A DNA stretch of 33,485 nucleotides. It comes from Candidatus Zhuqueibacterota bacterium (GTDB taxonomy: Bacteria; Zhuqueibacterota; Zhuqueibacteria; Residuimicrobiales; Krinioviventaceae). Numbering within the stretch: position 1 is the first letter of the stretch; the number at the start of each line of letters is the position of its first letter. The translations under genes and the position numbers were made by a program. Location: the NCBI GenBank assembly GCA_016934825.1, contig JAFGSB010000035.1:1-33485 (forward strand). The letters are read 5' to 3'. Under the pieces are notes generated by a model. The model was not told where the DNA came from. It saw only the letters and a list, made by a program, of their open reading frames with translations, and did not search any database. Positions 17,899 through 27,002 of the stretch are shown here, piece by piece.

Positions 17899-19329
17899 TC
17901 AGGATTTTATCTCCCAATGTTCCGATTTTGTTCGGGCTGATTTCAGAAATTTTTTTATTTTTTTCACGATATCCGGATTTTGTGAAGCAACATTATTTTT
18001 TTCTTCCATATCATTCGTAAGATTATACAATTCAATGGGGGAGTGGGGCGTTAATTGAACGGCTTTCCAGTCACCCATACGAACGGCAACACTCGAATAT
18101 TGTCCTTCATGAAATTCCCAGTATAGAAATTCATGCCTCTCCTGCTCGGACGTTTTCCCAAGCAATGTGGGCAGAAAAGACAGTCCGTCAATTTTACCCG
18201 GAATGGTCACACCTGTCAGATGAGCGCAAGTCGGCAGAACATCCCAGAACGCGGAGATGTGGTCCGTTACGGTTCCCGGTTTAATTTTACCCGGCCATCT
18301 GGCGATCATGGGAACGCGGATACCGCCTTCGTACAGATCGCGTTTTATACCTCTTAATTTTCCGCTGCTGTGATGAAAATCCGGATTAAAACCGCCCTCT
18401 TTATGCGGCCCGTTATCACTCGAAAACATAATAATTGTTTTTTCATCCAGGCCGAGCTTTGTGATTGTATTTATAAGTACTCCAACATCCCGGTCCATAC
18501 GTGTGATCATAGCTGCATGGCCCTTCTGGGCAGCGGGCCAATTTAGTTCTTGATAAATACCGTAATCCGGCACTTCCAATCCGTGTTCACTGTTGACCAA
18601 TTGATATTCATTATTTGCGTGCGGTATGGTATAGGCAAGGTACAGGAAAAAATTCCGGTTTTTATTTTCATCAATAAAATTTAATGCCTGCTGAGTGAAC
18701 AGGTCATGGGAATAGGTCAATTTGTTGGTCGACGCTGTGCCGATACCCTTTGCATAACCACTTTCAGAAAAAACCACTTGGTTATCAAGCTGAATTTTTG
18801 ACTGATTCTTCCATAACCATTCCGGGTAATAATTGTGCGCACGGATCTGGTTCAAATATCCATAAAAGTAATCAAACCCTTTGAGATTGGGTATACCTGT
18901 ACTGCCTTCTTCTCCGAGACCCCATTTGCCAACCAAACCGGTTACATATCCCGCTTTTTTGAGAAATTCAGCAACGGTCAAATCTTCCGGTTCCAGGGGA
19001 ACTGTCCCGTTACCCCGTATTCTGGCGTGGCCCGTATGTTTTCCGGTCATTAATGCGCAGCGGGAGGGAGCACAAACCGTACTGCCCGCATAGTGATCGG
19101 TAAAGCGTATGCCCTCGGCGGCCAATTTGTCGAGATTCGGGGTTTTAATATCCTGCTGACCGTAACAGCCAAGGTCTCCATAACCCAGATCATCCGTAAG
19201 AATATAAATAATATTGGGTTTTTGTTTTTGGTCCCATTGTCCGCAATTTAAAAGCGGTGACGATAAAAAAATTGTTCCGGCCGACAATTTTTTTAAAAAA
19301 GTGCGGCGTGATTGGTCATTATTATTCAT
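17899..19329 (-). CDS. Tat-exported arylsulfatase-family enzyme
   Basis: This is a type I sulfatase that would hydrolyse sulfate esters, probably on sulfated polysaccharides. The N-terminus has a twin-arginine motif SRRTFLKK and a hydrophobic stretch ending LLNCG, which may also be a lipobox (Cys29). The family signature CAPSRCALMTG is present, with Cys86 as the residue oxidised to formylglycine. Metal ligands are suggested by TDDLGYGD (Asp46, Asp47) and SSDNGPHKEGG. The length, 476 residues, is normal. AAAGGA precedes the ATG. It begins 21 bp after korB and could be read through from that operon, although its function is unrelated. No formylglycine-generating enzyme or anSME lies in the window, so maturation must be supplied from elsewhere. 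Confidence 0.93.
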   Translation of the reverse strand: MNNNDQSRRTFLKKLSAGTIFLSSPLLNCGQWDQKQKPNIIYILTDDLGYGDLGCYGQQDIKTPNLDKLAAEGIRFTDHYAGSTVCAPSRCALMTGKHTGHARIRGNGTVPLEPEDLTVAEFLKKAGYVTGLVGKWGLGEEGSTGIPNLKGFDYFYGYLNQIRAHNYYPEWLWKNQSKIQLDNQVVFSESGYAKGIGTASTNKLTYSHDLFTQQALNFIDENKNRNFFLYLAYTIPHANNEYQLVNSEHGLEVPDYGIYQELNWPAAQKGHAAMITRMDRDVGVLINTITKLGLDEKTIIMFSSDNGPHKEGGFNPDFHHSSGKLRGIKRDLYEGGIRVPMIARWPGKIKPGTVTDHISAFWDVLPTCAHLTGVTIPGKIDGLSFLPTLLGKTSEQERHEFLYWEFHEGQYSSVAVRMGDWKAVQLTPHSPIELYNLTNDMEEKNNVASQNPDIVKKIKKFLKSARTKSEHWEIKS

Positions 19330-19350
19330 GTCTGTTCCTTTTGTTATTTT

Positions 19351-20211
19351 TCAAGATTTTTCGGTTGAATCTATCTTTTTAAAAATTTGTTTGACATGAT
19401 CATTAAAAGTCGGAATATTTTCTTTTAAAAACAAACCAAGGTATACCGGTTCTTTGCTTTCTGCATATTGCAGTGCCAGAGTCCGGTTATCGGCTTTATA
19501 ATCTTCCGGGAATTTTCCAACGACTTGGTTCCAGCTTTTATAAGTAATTAACCTGTTAAATTCGACACACGGCGAAAGGTCATGAATTAGTGAAAATCCT
19601 TTGTGTTGCAAGGCCTGTTTGATAAGATCGGACACATCCTGTCGTTCGCGCGAAAAAACACGCGCGACAAAAGTTGCGCCGTAGGCCAGCGCGAGTGTTG
19701 TCGGATTAATCGGCCTGGCAATATTGCCGTAAGGTGTGGTTCCGCTAATCATTCCAACGGGAGAGGTGGGGGAGACCTGCCCCTTTGTCAAACCATAGAT
19801 ACTGTTATCGAGAAGAATATAAGTTATATCCAGATTGTTTCTGACGGCATGGGGAAAATGCCCGCCGCCGATACCTACACCGTCTCCATCGCCGCCCACG
19901 ACTATAACCGTTAACTCGGGATTCGCTATTTTTATTCCGGTTGCGATCGGCAGGGCCCGGCCGTGCAGAGCGTGAAAGCCGAATCCCTTAATAAAAAACG
20001 GAAATCGTCCCGAACAGCCGATCCCGGAAACTACAACAAAATTTTTCTCGGGTATTTTTAAATCCAGTGCCGCCTCATAAAGCCCGTTTAAGGCCGTGAA
20101 ATGGCCGCAGCCCGGACACCAGGTCGGCAAAATATCCCGCCATTTACTTTTATTTTTTATTTTAGCGCGTTCCAGTCCCTCCAGTACGGCTCGTTTATTG
20201 AGTGAGTTCAT
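19351..20211 (-). CDS. korB: 2-oxoacid:ferredoxin oxidoreductase, beta subunit
   Basis: This subunit binds thiamine pyrophosphate and one [4Fe-4S] cluster and, with the alpha/gamma subunit, interconverts a 2-oxoacid plus CoA with acyl-CoA, CO2 and reduced ferredoxin. The cluster cysteines are visible: Cys32 and Cys35 in WCPGCGH, Cys66 in GIGCSGR and Cys215 in LSPCVEF. The TPP motif is GDGDGVGIGGGH (108-119) with Asn136 in LLDNSIYG. The size and two-subunit arrangement fit the 2-oxoglutarate (Kor) type, but a pyruvate or other 2-oxoacid specificity cannot be excluded. The start overlaps the end of the alpha gene by 17 bp, with a strong GGAGGTGA site before the ATG, which indicates translational coupling. 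Confidence 0.92.
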   Translation of the reverse strand: MNSLNKRAVLEGLERAKIKNKSKWRDILPTWCPGCGHFTALNGLYEAALDLKIPEKNFVVVSGIGCSGRFPFFIKGFGFHALHGRALPIATGIKIANPELTVIVVGGDGDGVGIGGGHFPHAVRNNLDITYILLDNSIYGLTKGQVSPTSPVGMISGTTPYGNIARPINPTTLALAYGATFVARVFSRERQDVSDLIKQALQHKGFSLIHDLSPCVEFNRLITYKSWNQVVGKFPEDYKADNRTLALQYAESKEPVYLGLFLKENIPTFNDHVKQIFKKIDSTEKS

Positions 20212-21952
20212 GATTCACCTCCATGATTTTCGCGGCTATTTTGGCCGGACTGACCGGGTCAACCGAAGGGATATGTACCTCAACGGGTTTGATATTATAT
20301 GTCGATTTCAATAATGCGGCATATTGTCCCTGAAAGTTCATTTCGAAAACAATTATTTTTTTACAGGAAGCAAAAAAGGTTTTGAAGGATTCTTCATCCT
20401 GCGGGTAGATCATGATGGATTTGATCATCTTAGTTTTAACACCATTATGCCGAGCTATTTGCATACCTTCAAAGATCGCTCCATAAGTTGAGCCCCAGCA
20501 GGCAATGCCGATGTCGGCATCCGCATCGCCGATAATTTCCACCGGCGGCAGGTCCTTTACCATACTTTTAAATTTCCTGAATCGCTTTTGGGTCATTGTT
20601 AAATGGACCTCGGATTCAAAATTGGGATTACCGGCAGTATTGTGGGCTAATCCGGTAATAGAGTAAAATGCGCCGTCCTCACCCGGCACAATAAGAGGGG
20701 ACACGCCGTCTTCTGTTAATGCATATCGCTGATAATTTTTCAATTGTTGACGTGTCGGTTTTATTCGTGTACTTTTTTTATAGTTTATATTTCTTTTAAT
20801 ATCATCCGTTTCCAAACGCTGCCCTAAAAACAGATCGCTTAAAAAAATTACCGGTGTTTGATATTTCTCCGCCAGGTCAAAGGCGGCCTGAATACTGGTG
20901 TAACAGTCTTTTGAACAGGTTGGCGCCATGACGACGCGGGGCGAATCACCGGCACCGCCGTAAAGAGATATATTTAAATCCCCCTGTTCCACTTTAGTCG
21001 GTAATCCGGTTGCCGGTCCTCCGCGCTGTACATTCACGATTACAGCCGATATTTCCGCCATAACAGAAAGATTGATCAATTCACTCATCAGGGACAGACC
21101 GGGGCCGGCTGTAGCCGTCATTGCCCGGGTTCCGGTAAAAGAAGCGCCCAGAACCGCGCCAATGGCCGCAATTTCATCCTCAACCTGTATTGTCCACCCG
21201 TTTAATTTCGGCAATTCCTTTGCCGTAATTTCCATTATTTTGGTCGCCGGGGTAATCGGGTACCCGGCAAAAAACTTTAATCCGCAGTCCATGGCCCCGT
21301 GGGCCACGGCCTCATTACCGCTGATTATTTGTAACGGTTTGGCTTTTTTATCCATGACAAACAGATTATTCAGCGGATATTGGTTTTGACAATATTCATA
21401 ACCCAGTTCAAATGCCGTTAAATTGCTTTCGACAACCTTGTCGCCTTTTCTCTTGAAAATTTTTTCTATTTGATTGATAAATATTGTTTTGGGCAACCCG
21501 TACAGATGACATAATGCCCCCATGGATACGATATTACGGCCCCTGTTTGAACCTGATGCCTGATTGGCCAGCGTTTTTAACGGTATGCCGTAACCGTTCA
21601 CTTCAGGTGGTATATGGGACGCCAAACTTTCCGTCTCCGGAATATCCGCGGGAGAACTGCTGTCATAAATAACGCTGCCGCCTTCCCGGATGTCCTCTAT
21701 TTCATCGATGGATTCCTGTTGCGCCAGCCCGACCAGTGCGTTTATCCCGTCTCCCATACTGTATACTTTGGAACCGGAGAAACGAATCGTGGAAGTCGAT
21801 TTTCCCAGTCCCCGGATTTCAGCGCTGTAAATATCATTGACCATAACATGCAGTCCGGCATCGGCGCAGGCGCCGGAAATAATTCTGCTCGACGATACTA
21901 TGCCGTCTCCGGCAATACCGCAAAATCTGACCGTTAATTCTTTATAATTCAT
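20195..21952 (-). CDS. korA: 2-oxoacid:ferredoxin oxidoreductase, fused gamma-alpha subunit
   Basis: The 585-residue product joins a gamma domain (about residues 1-190, opening VRFCGIAGDGIVSS and including SAEIRGLGKSTSTIRFS) to an alpha domain (about 200-585) with GNEAVAHGA, the YPITPATKI motif and a QVEDEIAAIGAVLGAS segment. This fused form is the common partner of a roughly 290-residue beta subunit in Kor enzymes, and korB directly follows. No ferredoxin domain lies in this chain; the cluster-bearing partner is encoded two genes upstream in the same unit. In an FCB-type bacterium it could run in the oxidative or reductive direction of the TCA cycle, which cannot be decided here. Confidence 0.92.
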   Translation of the reverse strand: MNYKELTVRFCGIAGDGIVSSSRIISGACADAGLHVMVNDIYSAEIRGLGKSTSTIRFSGSKVYSMGDGINALVGLAQQESIDEIEDIREGGSVIYDSSSPADIPETESLASHIPPEVNGYGIPLKTLANQASGSNRGRNIVSMGALCHLYGLPKTIFINQIEKIFKRKGDKVVESNLTAFELGYEYCQNQYPLNNLFVMDKKAKPLQIISGNEAVAHGAMDCGLKFFAGYPITPATKIMEITAKELPKLNGWTIQVEDEIAAIGAVLGASFTGTRAMTATAGPGLSLMSELINLSVMAEISAVIVNVQRGGPATGLPTKVEQGDLNISLYGGAGDSPRVVMAPTCSKDCYTSIQAAFDLAEKYQTPVIFLSDLFLGQRLETDDIKRNINYKKSTRIKPTRQQLKNYQRYALTEDGVSPLIVPGEDGAFYSITGLAHNTAGNPNFESEVHLTMTQKRFRKFKSMVKDLPPVEIIGDADADIGIACWGSTYGAIFEGMQIARHNGVKTKMIKSIMIYPQDEESFKTFFASCKKIIVFEMNFQGQYAALLKSTYNIKPVEVHIPSVDPVSPAKIAAKIMEVNHELTQ

Positions 21953-21985
21953 TCACATTGTCCATACATTGTTATGTACATATAT

Positions 21986-22987
21986 TTATTCCCACCACCG
22001 GGCTTTTATGGGTTTACCTTCCAGATGAAAGGTAAGGGTTTCATGAATCTGGTATAGGGCCTTTTCACCCGCAATATTTTTCCCGGCAATTTCGCCCTGT
22101 TCCCTGGCATTGGGCCAGCCAAAGTTGATCCAGTAATTCTTCAGGATTGGGTGATAAATTTCCGCGCAATCACCGGCGGCAAAAATATCTTGTTCAGAGG
22201 TTTCCATATATTGATTGACTAAAATACCGGTCTTTTTATGAATAGCCGTACCTTCCAGCAAAGATATATTCGGTTTACTGTCATCCCAGGCGAAAACAAT
22301 ATCCGTTTTAATTATCTTCTGATTCAAAGTTTCAACTGTAAATTTTTTCTTTTCTTTTTTTATATTTACCAGTTTATCATTTGTTATGCATTGTATACCT
22401 TTGTTTTTCAAAAAGTAATGAACATCCTGTTCAAATTCTTCTTTCAATAAGGGGAAACGGGCCTTTTCACCCTTGATGATGTAGGTAATTTTTTTGTCCA
22501 AATTACACAATCCCGCCAACAGATCAAGATTACTCAGGTTTTCGCCATATACAACACAATGTTTGATATCCGGCAGAAATTTCTTCAGCAGCAAAATATC
22601 CTGTAAAGTATAGTAGGATTGTATATACTGAGAAAACGGTTTCAGAATCGGTCCAAGATGCTGTGATCCCCCGGTTGCGATTAATAATTTATCATACCCC
22701 ATAACTTCATTATGATAATATTTGATTGTTTTCTCAGCAGGATTAATGGATTTGATATATTCTCCGTTTCGATACTTTATATTATTTTTTTTGAAAAAAT
22801 CAAATGAAGTAAAATACAGTTGAGTATCATCTATAACATTACATAAATAATCGGTGAGCCTGTAACGATTGTATGGCAGGTATTGTTCTTTGCCGATGAG
22901 AACGACATCGATATCCTGATTGATTTTTTTTATGGTTTCGGCCGCAGTGACTCCCGCTATTCCCGCCCCGATTATGACACATTTCAT
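21986..22987 (-). CDS. FAD-dependent NAD(P)H oxidoreductase, short form
   Basis: This is a 333-residue pyridine-nucleotide-disulfide-type flavoprotein related to nitrite-reductase and rubredoxin-reductase FAD subunits. FAD binding is shown by IIGAGIAGVTAAE (GxGxxG at residues 7-12) and the late IFAAGDCAEIY motif. The PYNRYRLTDYL segment is typical of this subgroup. The region expected to bind NAD(P)H (about 140-165) has a weak VVYGENLSNLDLL motif, where the second and third glycines are replaced by Asn and Ser-Asn, so pyridine nucleotide binding there may be impaired. A good AGGAG site precedes the ATG by eight bases. It lies between the GltD-like gene (62 bp) and korA (33 bp), which argues that it passes electrons for the 2-oxoacid oxidoreductase. 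Confidence 0.85.
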   Translation of the reverse strand: MKCVIIGAGIAGVTAAETIKKINQDIDVVLIGKEQYLPYNRYRLTDYLCNVIDDTQLYFTSFDFFKKNNIKYRNGEYIKSINPAEKTIKYYHNEVMGYDKLLIATGGSQHLGPILKPFSQYIQSYYTLQDILLLKKFLPDIKHCVVYGENLSNLDLLAGLCNLDKKITYIIKGEKARFPLLKEEFEQDVHYFLKNKGIQCITNDKLVNIKKEKKKFTVETLNQKIIKTDIVFAWDDSKPNISLLEGTAIHKKTGILVNQYMETSEQDIFAAGDCAEIYHPILKNYWINFGWPNAREQGEIAGKNIAGEKALYQIHETLTFHLEGKPIKARWWE

Positions 22988-23049
22988 TAATTTTCTCCTG
23001 CCAATAGTACCTTCTTTATAAAGGAATAATAAAATAAAGATTTTTCCGT

Positions 23050-24720
23050 TTATATCTTTTCAATGATGTCCAGGGTGTATTGTGATATGGAAATACAATC
23101 CACCGGACAGGCGCGGACACAATTCCCGCACCGTATACATTTGTTGTTATCGATAACGATTGCCTGAACCTGTTCCCAGTTTTCCGCAGGCACAGGATAC
23201 ATGTTGCCGTCGTCGGTGATATGAATATCTTTGGCCATCTTTATACAGTCAACCGGCATGACATCGATACAGGCCAGACAATAAATACAACGATCGATAT
23301 CGATTTGAAAGTTAAAATGACATAAATAACACCTTTTGGCTTCGGATACCGATTTTTCACGGGGAAAACCGGTATCGACCTCTTTTTCTTTTTGCGAACG
23401 TTCAGTAAGGGGGATTTTGTCCATTGGCTGCAGGGGGATAAAATCATAATCGCGCACCCGGCCTGTTTCTTTTACCGGAGTAATGGTTATTACATCCTGA
23501 TATTCCTTAATATTTGATAATTTTTGATGTACCTGTCTGGCGATTTTACGTCCGTCTGCGGCGGCCTGTATGACTGTGGACGCGCCGGTCCTGAAATCGC
23601 CGGTAATAAAAAAATTATCCTTTGCCGTTAGTTTTTCACCCGGTAAAAATTTTTCCTCTTCCTGGCCGATAGCAAAAACAACCGTATCCGCTTCAATGAC
23701 AAATTCCGAGCCCGGTATGGTTTTGATTGATTTATCCTTTTGGATGAAATTTCTGACAAACTTAACTCCGGTTACCCGACCGTTTTCCGATTCAATACCT
23801 GCAGGTGAAACCAGGAAAACAAATTCAATCCCTTCGGCTTCCATATCATCAAGTTCATGTTCACCAACGGTCATGTCGTCACGTGTGAATAAAAAGGTAA
23901 GGGTAATATCCTTAGCGCCCAACCTGTGGGCCATTCTTGTGCAATCAACCGATGTAAATCCACCGCCGACAACCACGACCTTTTGCATGGGCGATAAAAG
24001 CCTGTCACGATTGGCATCCATCATAAAATCCAGGCCCCAGGTAACGCCTTTACTGTCCAATCCCGGGATGTCGAGCTTTTTCGGCAACATACAGCCGCCG
24101 GCCAGAATAACAGCGTCATTTTGTTTTTGTAATTCTTTAATGAACGCGGCGCTTTCGATCCGGGTATTGGTTTTTATTTTTACACCCAGGTCCAAAATCG
24201 ATTTTATATCGTTTTCTACAATGTCACGGGGAAGCCGGAAACGCGGTATACCGAAGCGCAGCATTCCGCCGGCTTCTTCAAACTGTTCAAGGATCGTTAC
24301 ATCATAGCCCTTTAAAGCAAGATCGTTTGCCGACGTCAGACCGGCAGGTCCGGCCCCGATGATACATACTTTTTTATGATTTGGTTTAATGACCGGAGCA
24401 AATTCCCGCAAGCCAAAATCAGCGGCCGACCGCTTCAGGAAACAGATCGCCAGCGGATCGCCCAAACCATCCCAGCCATGCCGGCAGGCGGCCTCACAGG
24501 GACGGCTGCATATACGCCCCAATATGGAAGGCAGTACATTGTCCTGACGGTTTATCATATATGCCGTCTCGTAATCACCTTCCGATATTGCTTTGATATA
24601 ACCCGGTACATCCGTCATTATCGGACATGCGGCACGGCAGGGAATATTTATATCTATCCATTTTCTATCCAAAATATCCGTCGATTTTTCAATTTTGACC
24701 CCAGGTGTTTGATTGTTCAT
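23050..24720 (-). CDS. GltD-like FAD/NAD(P) oxidoreductase fused to a dicluster ferredoxin domain
   Basis: This protein probably moves electrons between NAD(P)H and ferredoxin-type clusters for the adjacent Kor enzyme. The N-terminal domain holds the GltD-type cluster cysteines (Cys28, Cys32 in PCRAACP; Cys71, Cys75, Cys79 in CSRPCEAAC). A FAD site follows (IIGAGPAGLTS, GxGxxG at 122-127), and an NAD(P) site (VVVVGGGFTSVDC, about 247-259). The C-terminus has CYLCH (464-468), then CIYCLACIDVMPVDC (478-492) and CIRCGNCVRACPVDC (528-542). The second is a canonical CxxCxxCxxxCP cluster; in the first the fourth position is Met488, with Cys492 four residues on. GGAG precedes the ATG by about seven bases. 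It is the first gene of the unit. Confidence 0.9.
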   Translation of the reverse strand: MNNQTPGVKIEKSTDILDRKWIDINIPCRAACPIMTDVPGYIKAISEGDYETAYMINRQDNVLPSILGRICSRPCEAACRHGWDGLGDPLAICFLKRSAADFGLREFAPVIKPNHKKVCIIGAGPAGLTSANDLALKGYDVTILEQFEEAGGMLRFGIPRFRLPRDIVENDIKSILDLGVKIKTNTRIESAAFIKELQKQNDAVILAGGCMLPKKLDIPGLDSKGVTWGLDFMMDANRDRLLSPMQKVVVVGGGFTSVDCTRMAHRLGAKDITLTFLFTRDDMTVGEHELDDMEAEGIEFVFLVSPAGIESENGRVTGVKFVRNFIQKDKSIKTIPGSEFVIEADTVVFAIGQEEEKFLPGEKLTAKDNFFITGDFRTGASTVIQAAADGRKIARQVHQKLSNIKEYQDVITITPVKETGRVRDYDFIPLQPMDKIPLTERSQKEKEVDTGFPREKSVSEAKRCYLCHFNFQIDIDRCIYCLACIDVMPVDCIKMAKDIHITDDGNMYPVPAENWEQVQAIVIDNNKCIRCGNCVRACPVDCISISQYTLDIIEKI

Positions 24721-24938
24721 CCCTAATCTCCCGGTTTACATCGATGGGATTCAGTGATTGATAAAATATTAGAACTTTTTACATCTTTTCTACAATTATA
24801 AAGTAGTGATTATTGTTAATCATATACTTTAACAGATGTGATATGAAATAAATTCTCCAAATTCAATACCAGTATTCTTATCATGAACTTGATATTATCT
24901 TAAAATGAAGACCATTTATTTATACATGCAATTTCAAT

Positions 24939-26036
24939 TCAATTACTTTTATTCAGTTTTTTTTCAAGCAAAGCAAGAACGAGATATTCATTCCATTCAT
25001 TTTTTTCTCTGTCATGAACACCGAAACCGCTGTTGAACTCCCAGTAAGCCCAGCTTATATTTCTGGCCTCTGCGCTTCGCGCCGTATGCCGGGTCCATAA
25101 GAAACGCGAATTGATATCCGCTTTACTGTATGCACCGAATTCACCCATAAACAGGGGGCGGTTATGTTCCTGCGCCCATTTAACGGCTGAATCCATATGT
25201 TTTTCAATCTCCTGACGTTCAGAATAAGAATTTGTCCATTTGGTTCCGAGCCAGGCGCTGGAACCGTCTACCCAATCCGCCCCCTGATGTGTGAACTGAA
25301 ACGGGAGATAATAATGATAGGTGACAATAATATTCTGATCATCTTCAGGAAGCTGTAAGCCTGGTAAGGCGTCGTAAGCATTCCAACTGGCAGGCCCGAT
25401 GATTACCGTCCGGCCCGGATTTGTATTACGAATGATTAACAGCGCATCCTTTAACAGGTTGTTCCATTTTGTTGCATTCAAATTACCGTTCGGTTCATTT
25501 AAAATTTCAAAAAAGACCTGGTCAGGGTATTTTTTAAAATAACCGGCAATGATTTCCCATGACGCCAGGAATTTCTCCCGGTATGTGTCCGGTTCATCAA
25601 AAATACCGTCAAAATGATGACTGTTGACAATGATGGCCAGTTCCCTTTTTAAAGCCTGGTTAACGGCCCATTCGACACGCTGCAAAAATCTTTGATCCAC
25701 TTTATAAGGGGACGTGTCGCTCATATGCGAGGACCAGCGCACGGGCAGACGAATGGCGTTAAAGCCGATATCTGCAATCAACTGAAAATATTCTTCCGTT
25801 AACGTAATTCCCCAGTCACCCTCATTGGGAGCTTCGAGCGTGCTCAGGTTTACACTTCTTGCCAGCAATTTGTTTTGTACAAACGGATCCAGTGGTTCTG
25901 TTGACGGAGGGTCATAGGGATATTTTTCCGCTTCCGCTTCGGCCGGATTTTTTGATTTATCCGAACAATTGGTATCGACAAAAACCGTCAATATGAGTAA
26001 AAGAAAAATTTTAATGTATAGTAAATTTTTTAACAT
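24939..26036 (-). CDS. GH5-family glycosidase lipoprotein (cellulase-like)
   Basis: This is a glycoside hydrolase family 5-like TIM barrel acting on beta-glucans or beta-mannans outside the cytoplasm. After a signal peptide, Cys24 in DTNCSDKS is a plausible lipidation site, followed by a linker rich in Glu, Ala and Pro. Catalytic residues are visible: the acid/base Glu181 in FFEILNEPNG and the nucleophile Glu299 in LFMGEFGAY. Supporting motifs are FNAIRLPVRW, IIVNSHHFDG, VTYHYYLPF and SWAYWEFNSGFG. The length, 365 residues, is normal for a single catalytic domain without a binding module. AAAGGA precedes the ATG. It is transcribed alone, with gaps of more than 200 bp on both sides. Exact substrate cannot be read. 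Confidence 0.92.
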   Translation of the reverse strand: MLKNLLYIKIFLLLILTVFVDTNCSDKSKNPAEAEAEKYPYDPPSTEPLDPFVQNKLLARSVNLSTLEAPNEGDWGITLTEEYFQLIADIGFNAIRLPVRWSSHMSDTSPYKVDQRFLQRVEWAVNQALKRELAIIVNSHHFDGIFDEPDTYREKFLASWEIIAGYFKKYPDQVFFEILNEPNGNLNATKWNNLLKDALLIIRNTNPGRTVIIGPASWNAYDALPGLQLPEDDQNIIVTYHYYLPFQFTHQGADWVDGSSAWLGTKWTNSYSERQEIEKHMDSAVKWAQEHNRPLFMGEFGAYSKADINSRFLWTRHTARSAEARNISWAYWEFNSGFGVHDREKNEWNEYLVLALLEKKLNKSN

Positions 26037-26239
26037 GCAGTCCTTTTATCGATGATAAAAAGAATTTATTAGTAAATTAATATAAAAATTTTTAAACAAA
26101 AAAAAGTATAAATTTTATGTTCATTTATAATGTGCGGCATTATTAAATAACTGTTTTTTTTATTCATTTTAATTTGTATAATTTGTTTAAATAAAATTAA
26201 ATTTTATCGGCGTTATGGTTAACCGACCGCCGGTGATGT

Positions 26240-26953
26240 ATGTTCATAATCAATTATTTAAACAGACAGCCATTGAATATACCCGGTCGAAAAATTCATT
26301 CAAATCAAAACGGTGTACATGAAAATTTATCGCGTATTCTTGAACGAAACAAACATAACAAATATTTAAAACCGTTCGCCCGGCATACCCTGGAAGCTTT
26401 TAAAAAAGCGGAACAGATTATCGGCCGGGAAAATAAACCTCTCATCCTCGATTCGGGATGCGGAGTAGGGGAGAGTACACTGTATTTTGCCAAAAAATAT
26501 AAGCACCATTTTGTTTTGGGAATCGACAAATCATTTCATAGATTGAATAAAAATATCTATTATAAGAAATCAGAAACAGATAATTACTATTTGCTTCGGG
26601 CCGATTTAATCGATTTTTGGCGCCTTGCGGCATTGGAAAAATGGAATATTGATAAACATTTTGTTTTGTATCCGAATCCCTGGCCGTTAAAAAAAGATTT
26701 AAAAAAACGTTTCCACGCTCATCCGGTATTTCCCGATTTCATCGGCCTGGGTGCAAAAATAGAATTGCGCAGCAACTGGCCGGTATATTTACAGGAGTTT
26801 GCCTTTGCTTACAGTTTTTTTTCCGGCAGGCATTTTACCGTTGATACATTTATACCGAAAATCACGATTACCCCTTTTGAAAGAAAGTATGTGCAGAGCG
26901 GTCAGATTTTATACCGGCTTGTCATTGATAACAACAAATACGCTTCGGTTTGA
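26240..26953 (+). CDS. TrmB-like tRNA guanine-N7 methyltransferase family protein
   Basis: This is a class I SAM-dependent methyltransferase of the TrmB (tRNA m7G46) family. The SAM-binding loop is LILDSGCGVGES (about 68-79), and the family mark is the YPNPWPLKKDLKKRFHAHP segment (144-162), which in TrmB contributes tRNA binding and catalysis. The SAM loop has DSGCG where standard TrmB has an E(I/V)G(F/C)G form, so this may be a paralogue with a changed substrate. The N-terminal 40 residues are basic (several Arg, Lys and Asn residues), suited to RNA contact. The ATG at 26240 follows GGTGAT; no better start is visible. The receiver-kinase gene follows after 49 bp. Confidence 0.8.
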   Translation: MFIINYLNRQPLNIPGRKIHSNQNGVHENLSRILERNKHNKYLKPFARHTLEAFKKAEQIIGRENKPLILDSGCGVGESTLYFAKKYKHHFVLGIDKSFHRLNKNIYYKKSETDNYYLLRADLIDFWRLAALEKWNIDKHFVLYPNPWPLKKDLKKRFHAHPVFPDFIGLGAKIELRSNWPVYLQEFAFAYSFFSGRHFTVDTFIPKITITPFERKYVQSGQILYRLVIDNNKYASV

Positions 26954-27002
26954 TTATGTTTTATTCATGATTCGTACCCAAAGCCAAATATAAGAGGACA
27001 CA

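Noticed and set aside
23570-24307. 245-residue plus-strand frame opposite the GltD-like gene
   Set aside because: It is antisense to a protein with clear catalytic motifs, has no plausible start signal, and its sequence is Ser/Pro/Thr-rich in the way expected of a reverse-strand shadow.
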